This document shows positions 45,525 through 55,339 of a stretch of 64,000 nt of DNA, one piece after another. Both the position numbers and the translations under genes were made by a program. Each line of letters opens with the position of its first letter. The stretch's first letter is position 1. The DNA comes from Zhihengliuella sp. ISTPL4 (lineage in GTDB: Bacteria > Actinomycetota > Actinomycetes > Actinomycetales > Microbacteriaceae), in assembly GCF_002848265.1 (NCBI RefSeq), contig NZ_CP025422.1:3440727-3504726 (forward strand). The letters run 5' to 3'. The notes under the pieces were generated by a model that had not been told where the DNA came from, searched no databases, and saw only the letters and a program-made list of their open reading frames with translations.

Positions 45525-46469
45525 GTGACCCCCACCCGCCGACTCCCCGCTCCTCTGGCGCTCGGCGGAGCCGTCGCGATCGGGGTGATGACCGCGATCC
45601 AGGCCCGTATCAACGGGGTCCTCGGCGTGCGCGTCGACAACGGCATCGTCGCCGGGTTCCTGTCCTTCGCCGTCGGGCTCGTAGCGCTCACCGTGGTCAT
45701 CTCGTTCCTGCCCTCCGCCCGGCGTGGCGCGATGCGGCTGGCTCACGGGGTCCGGGAGAGGAGCATCCCGTTCTGGATGCTCCTCGGCGGTGCCTGCGGT
45801 GCGCTCACGGTCTCCACCCAGGGGCTGACCGCAGGAATCCTCGGCGTCTCCCTCTTCACGGTCGGCGTCGTGGCGGGGCAGACGCTGCACGGCCTCGTCC
45901 TCGACCGTATCGGCTTCGGCCCGGCCGGCGTCGTGGCGGTGACTCCCGGGCGGGTGATGGGCGGCGTACTCGCGCTCGCCGCGGTCGGTATCTCCCTCTC
46001 CGGTGACGTGCTGGCGACCGCGCCGCTGTGGATGCTGCTGCTGCCCTTCGCCGCCGGCGTCGGGATCGCGTGGCAGGCGGCGACGAACGGCCGGCTGGCC
46101 CAGCGCGTGCAGTCGCCGATCGCCGCCACGCTCATGAGCTTCATCGCGGGCACCCTGGTGCTCGCGCTCGCCGCAGGCACCAGCATCGTTGTGCGGGGGT
46201 GGCCGGCGGCCCTGCCGACCGAGCCGTGGCTCTATATCGGCGGATTCCTCGGGGCGGGGTACATCCTGCTCGGCGCGTTCATCGTCGCGCACACCGGCGT
46301 GCTGCTGATGGGTCTCGGCTCGGTCCTCGGGCAGCTCGTGACGTCCGTCGTGATCGACCTGCTCTGGCCGGCGCAGGCGGGGCCGGCGTTGTGGCAGGTG
46401 ATCGCGATGGTCATCGTCGCGGTCGGCTCGGTCCTCGTCGCGGTGCCCTGGCGCCGTCGACGCCTCTAG
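45525..46469 (+). CDS. DMT-superfamily transporter, YdcZ (DUF606) type
   Basis: 314 aa, ten hydrophobic segments in two similar halves (each beginning with an AIQARING or AATNGRLA block), the YdcZ tandem arrangement. Substrate unknown. TAGTGT ends six bases before the GTG start, a leaderless-type promoter. Divergent from the ABC operon and convergent with the nitroreductase (4-base overlap). Confidence 0.88.
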   Translation: MTPTRRLPAPLALGGAVAIGVMTAIQARINGVLGVRVDNGIVAGFLSFAVGLVALTVVISFLPSARRGAMRLAHGVRERSIPFWMLLGGACGALTVSTQGLTAGILGVSLFTVGVVAGQTLHGLVLDRIGFGPAGVVAVTPGRVMGGVLALAAVGISLSGDVLATAPLWMLLLPFAAGVGIAWQAATNGRLAQRVQSPIAATLMSFIAGTLVLALAAGTSIVVRGWPAALPTEPWLYIGGFLGAGYILLGAFIVAHTGVLLMGLGSVLGQLVTSVVIDLLWPAQAGPALWQVIAMVIVAVGSVLVAVPWRRRRL

Positions 46470-47149
46470 GCGTCGTTCCTCTTCGCCGCCTTCTCGGCCT
46501 TCTTGCGGGCTTTCTTCTCGGCCTTCTCGCGAGCCTTCTTCGCGGCCTTCTCGGCCTTCTTCTTCTCGGCTTCCTGCGCCGCCGCTTCCGCGGCCGCCCG
46601 GGCCTCCGCGGTGAGCTTCGGCGGGCGGGTCAGCAGGGCGCGGGCGTCGACGGTCTTGCGACGACCCGGGCTCTTGCCCTCGGGCTTCGCGCCGACGTAG
46701 AGCCAGCCGAGCAGCTCCTCGTCCGGCCCCAGGCCGTGCATGCGCGCGACCGGCTCCGAGCGTGTGTAGTGCCCGGTACGCCAGATGACACCCCACCCCG
46801 CTTCGTCGAGCAGCAGGCTCAGCACATGGGCGACACCGGAGGCCACCGCCTCCTGCTCCCAGCGCGGCACCTTCTCGCTCGGGCGGTAGCTCGCGACCAC
46901 GGCGATGAGGAGCGGGGCCCGCAGCGGCTTCGTCGACGGCTCCGCGTCCCCTTGCGCTTCGGCGATCGCGGCGCCGAGCGCCTCACGGTCTGCGCCGCGC
47001 AACTCGATGAGACGCCAGGGACGCAGCGACGAGTGGTCGGCGACGCGACCGGCGGCGCCGACGAGCGTCACCAGCTCCTCGCGCCCGGGGGCGGTGTCCC
47101 CGACCTTCGACCAGGACTGCCGGGCGCGGACGGCGTCGAGCGCGGTCAC
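46466..47149 (-). CDS. Nitroreductase-family protein with Lys/Ala-rich tail
   Basis: 227 aa. The FMN-dependent nitroreductase fold runs to about residue 168 (DHSSLRPWRLIELRG, EAGWGVIWRTG, LGWLYVGAKPEG). The last ~55 residues are almost only Ala, Lys, Glu and Arg, a long charged helix resembling histone-like tails. The GTG start at 47149 overlaps the msrB stop (GTGA), which fixed the start. Coupling to msrB suggests an oxidative-stress role. Confidence 0.85.
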   Translation of the reverse strand: MTALDAVRARQSWSKVGDTAPGREELVTLVGAAGRVADHSSLRPWRLIELRGADREALGAAIAEAQGDAEPSTKPLRAPLLIAVVASYRPSEKVPRWEQEAVASGVAHVLSLLLDEAGWGVIWRTGHYTRSEPVARMHGLGPDEELLGWLYVGAKPEGKSPGRRKTVDARALLTRPPKLTAEARAAAEAAAQEAEKKKAEKAAKKAREKAEKKARKKAEKAAKRNDA

Positions 47150-47550
47150 GACTCGTCGGGCGTGAAGTTCAGCGCGATCGAGTTCATGCAGTAGCGGTCG
47201 CCGGTGGGGGTGCCGAAGCCGTCGGGGAAGACATGGCCGAGGTGCGAGCCGCAGGACGCGCAGCGGACCTCGGTGCGGACCATGCCGAGGCTGTCGTCCT
47301 CGAGCAGCTCGACCGCGTCCGGGCGGACCGATTCGTAGAAGCTCGGCCATCCGCAGCCGGAGTCGAACTTGGTGCCGCTCTTGAACAGCTCGGCGCCGCA
47401 GGCGCCGCAGGTGTAGAGGCCGGCGCGCTCCTCGTCGAGCAGCTCACCGGTCCAGGCGCGCTCGGTCGCCGCCTGGCGCAGCACGGCGTACTGCTCTTCG
47501 CCGAGCTCTTCGCGCCACTCGTCTTCGGTCTTGTTCACGCTGTAGGGCAT
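47146..47550 (-). CDS. msrB: Peptide methionine (R)-S-oxide reductase
   Basis: 134 aa. Zinc ligands Cys48/Cys51 and Cys97/Cys100, catalytic Cys121 in DRYCMNS, and the SGCGWPSFYE block. Reduces methionine-R-sulfoxide in proteins. ATG 47550 follows AGGAGGAC. Coupled to the nitroreductase gene. Confidence 0.96.
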   Translation of the reverse strand: MPYSVNKTEDEWREELGEEQYAVLRQAATERAWTGELLDEERAGLYTCGACGAELFKSGTKFDSGCGWPSFYESVRPDAVELLEDDSLGMVRTEVRCASCGSHLGHVFPDGFGTPTGDRYCMNSIALNFTPDES

Positions 47551-47621
47551 CGTGTCCTCCTGAGTCCCCTCCATTCTCCCTGGTCCGGAGCCCTCGGGGC
47601 GCTTCGCGTCAGAATGGACGC

Positions 47622-48614
47622 ATGACCGACGCCGTGCGAGAGCGCTATGCCCGATTCGCGGCCGAGGAGGCGCCAGGACGCAGCGCCCTGTACGCCGACT
47701 GGGCTGCGGGGATCGCGGAGGATGAGGAGCTGGGCGATCTGCTCGGCCGCCTCCCCGCGAACCGACGCCAGCCACCGCTCGTCTTCGCCGTCTCCCGCCT
47801 GATCGGCGCGGGTCACGGTCCGTATCGGGAGTGGCGCCGCTTCGTCCTCGCGCACGCCGACCGGCTGGTCGAGGAGTGCACGAGGCGCGCGCTCCAGACC
47901 AACGAGCCCCTCCGCACCGCGGCGCTGCTCCCGGCGCTCTCCGAGATCCGGGAGCCGATCGCCCTGCTGGAGATCGGGGCGTCCGCCGGGCTGTGCCTCT
48001 ACCCGGACCGTTACTCGTATCGCTTCACCGACGAGAACGGACTCCTCCGCCGCGCCCTCGACCCCGTCGACGGCCCATCGACGGTGGTGCTGGAGAGCGT
48101 CGTGACCGGCGATCTCCCCCCGCTGCGGATGCCGGAGGTGGTCTGGCGCTCCGGTATCGATCTCGCGCCTCTGGATGCCGCAGACGACGAGGATCGGCGC
48201 TGGCTGCGCGCACTCGTGTGGCCGGGTGAGGCCGGGAGGGAGCAACGCATCACGGCGGCTCTCGACATCGTGGCGGCCGACCCGCCTCTGCTCATCGCGG
48301 GCGACGCTGCCGGACGGCTGCAGGAGCTGGCGGCAGCCGCTCCGGCGGACGCCACGCTGGTGATCACGACGCCCGGTGTTCTCGTGCACATCCCGCGCGC
48401 GCAGCGGGAGGCGCTGGTGGCGAGGATCGCGGCGCTTCCCGCGCGCTGGGTCACGATCGACCCGCCGGCGATCCTCGACGTGTGGGATCCACCGGTCGAC
48501 CCGGCCGCGTGGCCCGGTTTCGTGGTCGCGCTGGATGGAAGGGTACGTGCCGCGGCCGACCCGCTCGGCGCCCGATGGGAGTGGCGCGCAGGGGATCAGG
48601 CATCGACGACCTAA
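47622..48614 (+). CDS. DUF2332 family protein
   Basis: 330 aa. Family blocks YREWRRFVLAHADRL, QTNEPLRTAALLPAL and LLEIGASAGLCLYPDRYSY are clear; the last resembles a SAM-binding loop, so a methyltransferase-like fold is possible. No function known. CAGAAT ends six bases before ATG. Confidence 0.88.
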   Translation: MTDAVRERYARFAAEEAPGRSALYADWAAGIAEDEELGDLLGRLPANRRQPPLVFAVSRLIGAGHGPYREWRRFVLAHADRLVEECTRRALQTNEPLRTAALLPALSEIREPIALLEIGASAGLCLYPDRYSYRFTDENGLLRRALDPVDGPSTVVLESVVTGDLPPLRMPEVVWRSGIDLAPLDAADDEDRRWLRALVWPGEAGREQRITAALDIVAADPPLLIAGDAAGRLQELAAAAPADATLVITTPGVLVHIPRAQREALVARIAALPARWVTIDPPAILDVWDPPVDPAAWPGFVVALDGRVRAAADPLGARWEWRAGDQASTT

Positions 48615-48623
48615 TCTGAGGGC

Positions 48624-48884
48624 ATGTCCGCAGACCCCCTCACGGAGCGCGACCGCGCGATCCTCGCCCTGGAGGCCGCCTGGCCGCGCCACGGCGGTAT
48701 GAAGGAGGAGGCCATCCGCGCTCGGCTGGGCATGAGCGCGGCCCGGTACTACCAGCTGCTCGGCCGCCTGATCGACTCCGAGGCGGCCCTCGCTTTCGAC
48801 CCGATGCTCGTCCGGCGGTTGCGTCGGCTCCGCGACGCCCGTGGCGCGAGAAGATCGGCGCGGATCCCGGGCTTCACCGGGTGA
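48624..48884 (+). CDS. DUF3263 family protein
   Basis: 86 aa with a helix-turn-helix-like block AIRARLGMSAARYYQLLGRLID, probably DNA-binding. Actinobacterial family usually next to a LytR_C gene, as here. TAATCT ends six bases before ATG. Confidence 0.88.
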   Translation: MSADPLTERDRAILALEAAWPRHGGMKEEAIRARLGMSAARYYQLLGRLIDSEAALAFDPMLVRRLRRLRDARGARRSARIPGFTG

Positions 48885-48955
48885 GCGGGCACCGCACGGC
48901 GGCGTCGGGCTCGTCGCAGGACGGATTGCCAGGCGCCTGCCGCTAGCATCGAGGG

Positions 48956-49522
48956 GTGTCCAAGCCCCCCCGTGACCGTTTCGACGAGGTCCCCCGTTCC
49001 ACCGGGCGTGTAGGAGCGCACCGCGCCGAAGCTCCGGGCATGAACGGCTGGGTCGTCCTGCTGTGGTCGTTCGTCGCCGCCCTCGTGCTCGTCATCGCCG
49101 GGATCTTCGGTGCCCTGGCGGTCATGGGGCGGATCGAGCTCTTCCCCGAGGCGGCGCCGTCCGCCGCTCCCACGCCGGAGCAGACCGGCGTGATCGACCC
49201 GACGTACTCGGTGCTCATCCTGAATGCGACGCCGGACAACGGGCTGGACGACCAGATGCGCGACACCCTCATCAACGCCGGATGGGCAGCGGAGACCGTG
49301 CTCGCCAGCGACAGCGCCAGCGACGACTTCCAGACCACGACCGTCTACTACGTCAGCGCCGAGGACGAAGAGGCGGCGACGGGCCTCGCCGGTGTCATCG
49401 GTGGCGCCGAGGTGCAGCAGAGCGACTACTACGCGGGCCAGACCGAGGACGGGCAGAAGCAGCTCACCATCGTGATCGGGGTCGACAGGGCCGCGTCGGT
49501 GCCCGAGACTCCCGCGCCCTGA
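48956..49522 (+). CDS. LytR C-terminal domain membrane protein
   Basis: 188 aa. A short cytoplasmic N-terminus, one membrane helix (about 31-56), a proline linker and the LytR_C domain (YSVLILNATPDNGLDDQMRDTL). Likely works at the cell wall. GTG start preceded by TAGCAT and exactly six bases. The DUF3263-LytR_C-groEL order is common in actinobacteria. Confidence 0.9.
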   Translation: MSKPPRDRFDEVPRSTGRVGAHRAEAPGMNGWVVLLWSFVAALVLVIAGIFGALAVMGRIELFPEAAPSAAPTPEQTGVIDPTYSVLILNATPDNGLDDQMRDTLINAGWAAETVLASDSASDDFQTTTVYYVSAEDEEAATGLAGVIGGAEVQQSDYYAGQTEDGQKQLTIVIGVDRAASVPETPAP

Positions 49523-49549
49523 CGCCCTTCTCGCCGTCGGACGGCACAG

Positions 49550-49576
49550 CTTGCACTCGATGGTGTCGAGTGCCAG
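49550..49576 (+). promoter_or_regulatory. CIRCE-like operator 1 of groL
   Basis: CTTGCACTC - N9 - GAGTGCCAG, 14 of 18 arm positions as in the CIRCE consensus. It covers the -35 box (TTGCAC, 49551-49556) and reaches into the -10. Confidence 0.7.
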
Positions 49577-49579
49577 AAT
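49551..49579 (+). promoter_or_regulatory. groL promoter
   Basis: TTGCAC, 17 bases, CAGAAT (49574-49579). Both boxes are close to the housekeeping sigma consensus. Transcription would begin inside the second CIRCE. Confidence 0.65.
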
Positions 49580-49583
49580 GGCG

Positions 49584-49610
49584 TTAGCACTCTCTCACTC
49601 TGAGTGCTAA
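49584..49610 (+). promoter_or_regulatory. CIRCE operator 2 of groL
   Basis: TTAGCACTC - N9 - GAGTGCTAA, a perfect match to the HrcA-binding CIRCE consensus. Placed at the start of the transcript, 36 bases before ATG. Confidence 0.93.
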
Positions 49611-51266
<1,656 letters not shown>

Positions 51267-51300
51267 CCCTTCGACAGGATCAGAGACACCGTCTCACCAC

Positions 51301-51332
51301 AGAAAGCCCCCGGCTCCGGCCGGGGGCTTTCT
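51301..51332. terminator. Terminator between groL and the WXG100 gene
   Basis: A 14-bp perfect stem AGAAAGCCCCCGGC / GCCGGGGGCTTTCT with loop TCCG. Works in both directions for the convergent genes. Confidence 0.85.
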
Positions 51333-51340
51333 GCGTGCCG

Positions 51341-51628
51341 TCAGCGGAACAGGCTCGCCGAGTACTGGTCGGCTTCGGCGTATTGGGTGGCCACGGCGCC
51401 GAGGGAGGTGCCGATGCCGTCCAGGACGAGCTCGACGTGCTGCTGTGCGCCCTGCCACTGCTCGGCGCATCCCTGGAACGCGGTGGACGCCGCGCCCACC
51501 CACACGGTCTGCAGCTGTCTGAGCTGCGACATGAGCGTGGCGGATTCGGAGCGCAGGCGCTCGATGGTCGCGCGGGTTGCGGATTCCGCCGCGTGAACGG
51601 CGTCGGTGTCGACGGTGAAGACGGTCAT
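51341..51628 (-). CDS. WXG100 (ESAT-6-like) protein, orphan
   Basis: 95 aa helical hairpin with Trp43-Val44-Gly45 at the turn, the WXG motif. A C-terminal secretion signal YxxxD/E is not exact (QYAEADQY). WXG100 proteins are exported as dimers by type VII secretion. No FtsK/EccC ATPase or partner is in the window. Confidence 0.88.
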   Translation of the reverse strand: MTVFTVDTDAVHAAESATRATIERLRSESATLMSQLRQLQTVWVGAASTAFQGCAEQWQGAQQHVELVLDGIGTSLGAVATQYAEADQYSASLFR

Positions 51629-51755
51629 GGGAACTCCCTTCGAGGAAGCACCGACGCTACGCCGGGCGGCGTCGTGCGACGGCCGGAGCCCGCCCCCGTC
51701 GCGGGAGGGAGGAGAACGGCCAGGAGACCCCGCCTCGTGCAGGAGGGGTGATTCG

Positions 51756-53444
51756 CTATGGCAGGTCGAGCGGATCGATCGGCTGCGTGTCCTCGAGAAG
51801 ATGCTCGGGCGTCGAACGAGCCGGAGCGAGCGGCAGCGTCACGGTGAAGGTGGCTCCGCCGCCCGGGCTCTCGGACACCGCGATGTCGCCGTGGAGAGCC
51901 TTGAGGATGGAGGCGACGATGGCGAGGCCGAGTCCGGAACCGCCGGTCTCGCGTGCGCGGGACGTATCGGCACGCCAGAACCGCTCGAAGATCTGCTCGC
52001 GGATCTGCGGGGGAACGCCCTCGCCGTGGTCGACGATCGAGATGCTCGCGGTTCCCGCGACGCGGTCGGAGTCCACCACGATCTCGATCGGGCTGTCTTC
52101 GGGCGAGAAGCGGCGTGCGTTGCCCAGGAGGTTCGTGACCACCTGGCGGACCTTGTTCTCCTCGCCGAGCACGATCGGCGGCGTCCGGACCGGGATGTCC
52201 GCCACCTCGGTGAAGTCGATGGCGGGGGGCTGCTCCGGCGTGCGCGGGCGACGTCGCAGGCGCGACAGCGTGGCGCGAGGGCGGGTCTTCGGCGCGGGCT
52301 CCGGGGCGATCGGCACGACGGGCATCCGGACGGGGGCGGTCGGAACGTTCTCCAGCGTGCGGTCGATCACGGAGATCACCCGGCCGGGGGCGGCGGCGCG
52401 CACGTCGAGGGCGGCGTCGCGGGCGATGGGGCGGAGGTCGAGAGGGACGATCTGCGGCTCGCGCTCTTCGTCGAGGCGGGCGAGCGCGAGGAGGTCCTCG
52501 ACGAGGACGCCCATCCGGATCGCCTCTTTCTCGATGCGCTCCATCGCCCGGGCGGTGTCCTCCTCGCCCTTGATCGCCCCCATGCGGTACAGCTCGGCGT
52601 ACCCGCGGACGCTGACGAGCGGTGTCCGCAGCTCGTGACTGGCGTCGCCGATGAACCGGCGCATGTGCTGCACGGTCCGGTCGCGCTGCGCCAGGGAGCG
52701 GTCGACCCGGTCGAGCATCGTGTTGATGGCGGCGTTCAGGCGGCCGACCTCCGTGGTCGGCTCGAGGTCGGTGAGCCGCTGCCGGAAGTCGCCGGCGGCG
52801 ATCGACATGGCGGTCTGTTCCACTTGCCCGAGCCGACGGAAGGTCAGGGTCACGAGGCCGCGGGTGAGCAGGGCCGCGACGAAGATCGTGATGAGCGCGA
52901 TGGTGATGTAGATGCCGAAGTACTGGCTGATGATGCGATCGGCTTCGGCGAGGGGGAGCGCCACCATCTGAATGCTGAGCGGGTCGCCCTCCTGCTGCAC
53001 GACCGCGGCGGCGGCGTGGTAGACGCCACCGTTCGCATCTTCGAGTGCGAGAACCTTCTCCTCATTGGCCTGGGCGTCGGACAGCGAATACTCGGCGGGG
53101 AAGACCGGAGCCCGTCCGGACGCGCTGGGCGCGGTCGCGCGGAGGACGCCCTCCGCGTCGTAGACCGCGAACGAGAAGTCCCGCGGCTTCTCGTCTCTCG
53201 GCGTGTACGTGGTGACGCCGTCGATCGTCGTCGTGTCGAAGTAGCGGTTGACGAGGTCGCTGGTCACCAGTGCGGGGAGCTGCGCGTTGATGTTCTCCAC
53301 GAGGGCGTTGCGCAGCAGCGGGACGGTGCCGATCCCCGCGACGAGCAGGCCGAGGGCCAGGACGGCCACGGTGACGCCGGTGACCTTGGCGCGAAGGCTG
53401 ATCCGCCGCCACCACGCGGTGACCGCATCCGGCTTGTGCGCCAT
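51756..53444 (-). CDS. HAMP-containing sensor histidine kinase (TrcS/CseC-like)
   Basis: 562 aa. A membrane helix at about 20-42, a ~130-residue extracellular sensor, a second helix at about 178-198, HAMP, the H box IGDASHELRTPLVSVRGYAEL, and N, G1 and G2 boxes (NLLGNARRFSP, DHGEGVPPQ, GGSGLGLAIV). An unusual ~50-residue basic-proline insert (around 395-430) lies in front of the ATP site. Downstream partner of the OmpR regulator. Confidence 0.92.
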   Translation of the reverse strand: MAHKPDAVTAWWRRISLRAKVTGVTVAVLALGLLVAGIGTVPLLRNALVENINAQLPALVTSDLVNRYFDTTTIDGVTTYTPRDEKPRDFSFAVYDAEGVLRATAPSASGRAPVFPAEYSLSDAQANEEKVLALEDANGGVYHAAAAVVQQEGDPLSIQMVALPLAEADRIISQYFGIYITIALITIFVAALLTRGLVTLTFRRLGQVEQTAMSIAAGDFRQRLTDLEPTTEVGRLNAAINTMLDRVDRSLAQRDRTVQHMRRFIGDASHELRTPLVSVRGYAELYRMGAIKGEEDTARAMERIEKEAIRMGVLVEDLLALARLDEEREPQIVPLDLRPIARDAALDVRAAAPGRVISVIDRTLENVPTAPVRMPVVPIAPEPAPKTRPRATLSRLRRRPRTPEQPPAIDFTEVADIPVRTPPIVLGEENKVRQVVTNLLGNARRFSPEDSPIEIVVDSDRVAGTASISIVDHGEGVPPQIREQIFERFWRADTSRARETGGSGLGLAIVASILKALHGDIAVSESPGGGATFTVTLPLAPARSTPEHLLEDTQPIDPLDLP

Positions 53445-53505
53445 GCGGTCCTCCCTGCTGCGACGGCGGTGCCGTCGATGGACGGCGGGTGCGGGCTCGG
53501 CGGTC

Positions 53506-54198
53506 TCAGACCGTCTTGCCCACCTTGAGCATGTACCCGAAGCCGCGCTTTGTCTGGATCAGCGACTCCTCGGTGTGCGGGTCGATCTTGCGACGAAGGT
53601 ACGAGATGTAGCTCTCGACGATCCCGGCGTCGCCGTTGAAGTCGTACTCCCAGACGTGGTCGAGGATCTGCGCCTTCGACAGCACCCGGTTCGGGTTCAG
53701 CATGAGGTACCGGAGCAGCTTGAACTCGGTGGGGCTCAGGTCGATCGGCTCCTTGCCGACGTGCACATCGTGCGTGTCCTGGTCCATCGAGAGCTCGCCC
53801 GCCCGGATGATCGATTCCTCGTCGGCCTGCATCGTCCGGCGGAGGATGGCCTGGGCCCGTGCGACGATCTCGTCCAGGCTGAACGGCTTGGTCACGTAGT
53901 CGTCGCCGCCGGCGTTGAGGCCCTCGATCTTGTCCTCGGTGCCGTCCTTGGCGGTGAGGAAGAGGATGGGGGCCGTGAACCCGGCGCCGCGGAGGCGCTT
54001 GGTCACGCTGAACCCGTTCATGTCGGGGAGCATGACGTCGAGGATGATGAGGTCCGGCTCCTCTTCGAGGACGGCGGAGATCGTGGCGGCGCCGTTGGCC
54101 ACCGTCTTCACCTGGAACCCGGCGAAGCTGAGACCCGTGGAGAGCAGGTCGCGGATGTTGGGCTCGTCGTCGACGACCAGGATGCGCGCAGCAGTCAT
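53506..54198 (-). CDS. OmpR-family response regulator (TrcR-like)
   Basis: 230 aa. Receiver with DDEPN, phospho-Asp in LIILDVMLPDMNG, Lys in YVTKPFS. The winged helix is LSPTEFKLLRYLMLNPNRVLSKAQILDHVWEYDF, and YISYLRRKID is typical of the TrcR/PrrA branch. ATG 54198 is exactly six bases after CATAAT on the minus strand, so it is probably leaderless, which rejects the longer in-frame start. Confidence 0.93.
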   Translation of the reverse strand: MTAARILVVDDEPNIRDLLSTGLSFAGFQVKTVANGAATISAVLEEEPDLIILDVMLPDMNGFSVTKRLRGAGFTAPILFLTAKDGTEDKIEGLNAGGDDYVTKPFSLDEIVARAQAILRRTMQADEESIIRAGELSMDQDTHDVHVGKEPIDLSPTEFKLLRYLMLNPNRVLSKAQILDHVWEYDFNGDAGIVESYISYLRRKIDPHTEESLIQTKRGFGYMLKVGKTV

Positions 54199-54316
54199 GA
54201 CCCCATTATGGTGACTCCGGCCATGCGCGGGCTGATTATCCTGCGGAACGGCGTGGAGTCGGCGGATCCGTCGGCAGGTGGATGCGCCGCAGAGGTGGCC
54301 AGGGGAGGATCGAGTC

Positions 54317-55324
54317 ATGAGTTCGATCGCGGACGCCACCGCCGCCCCCGCCTCCCCGTCCGCGCCGCCGTCGGAGGTGCCGGAGGGCGGACTCGAGTAT
54401 CACCGTCTGGCGCTCCTCCGCCCGCGCCCGCGGTGGTGGAAGCCGCTGCTCACCGGGCTCCTCGGCATCGCCTTCTATCTGGCGATCCTCGTGGTCGTGA
54501 TCGTGCCGCTCGTGATGATCTCGGCGGTCAACCCCGGCTGGGGAGCCGAGCTGCAGATGCTGTTCCGGACCACCGCCTTCTTCCAGCTCGATCGCCCGTG
54601 GCTCCTCGTCGCGCTCGTGCTGCCGCTCATCCTCATGATCCCCGCTCTGCTGCTGGCCTCGCGGGTGGTCCAGGGCCGGGGCGTCGGTCTGCTGTCCTCG
54701 GTCTCCGGGCGGCTGCGGATGGGGTGGCTCGGCCGGACCTTCCTCCTGGCGCTCGCGGTGTTCGTGGTCTACTTCGCCGTGGTGCTCGGCTGGTCGGCCA
54801 CGGCGGGCGACGCGGTGACGCCGGACTTCTCCCACCCGGGGCTGCTGCTCATGGTGGTGCTCCTGCTCGTGCTGATCCCGTTCCAGGCCGCCGCGGAGGA
54901 GTACGTTTTCCGCGGCTACCTCATGCAACTCGTCGGGAGCTGGCTCCGGCACCCCGCCTTCGCGATCCTGCTGCCGGTGCCGCTGTTCGTCCTGGGGCAC
55001 GGCTACGACGTCTGGGGGGCGGCGAGCGTGGGCCTCTTCGCCGTCGTCGCCGCCTGGCTCACGTGGCGCACCGGCGGGCTGGAAGCGGCGATCTCCCTGC
55101 ACATCATGAACAACCTGCTGATCTTTCTGCTCGGCTCCGTCGCCGTGGTCGACGCCAACGCCACCTCGGGAACGCCGGTCGACCTGCTGGGTTCCGCGCT
55201 GGCGATGCTCGTCTTCGCCGTGGTCGCCGACCGCTGGGCCCGCCGACGGGGGATCGATCGGACCGCGGCGGTCACCGCCGGCGCCGCGGGGACGCATCAG
55301 CTCCCGCCGACGCTGCGCGGCTGA
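54317..55324 (+). CDS. CPBP family intramembrane metalloprotease
   Basis: 335 aa with about eight membrane helices. The catalytic motifs are AAEEYVFRGYLMQ (EExxxR), LGHGYD and HIMNN. Relatives (Rce1/Abi family) cut proteins within the membrane or confer peptide self-immunity. ATG follows AGGGGAGG. Confidence 0.9.
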   Translation: MSSIADATAAPASPSAPPSEVPEGGLEYHRLALLRPRPRWWKPLLTGLLGIAFYLAILVVVIVPLVMISAVNPGWGAELQMLFRTTAFFQLDRPWLLVALVLPLILMIPALLLASRVVQGRGVGLLSSVSGRLRMGWLGRTFLLALAVFVVYFAVVLGWSATAGDAVTPDFSHPGLLLMVVLLLVLIPFQAAAEEYVFRGYLMQLVGSWLRHPAFAILLPVPLFVLGHGYDVWGAASVGLFAVVAAWLTWRTGGLEAAISLHIMNNLLIFLLGSVAVVDANATSGTPVDLLGSALAMLVFAVVADRWARRRGIDRTAAVTAGAAGTHQLPPTLRG

Positions 55325-55339
55325 GCACCCGCACCGCCG

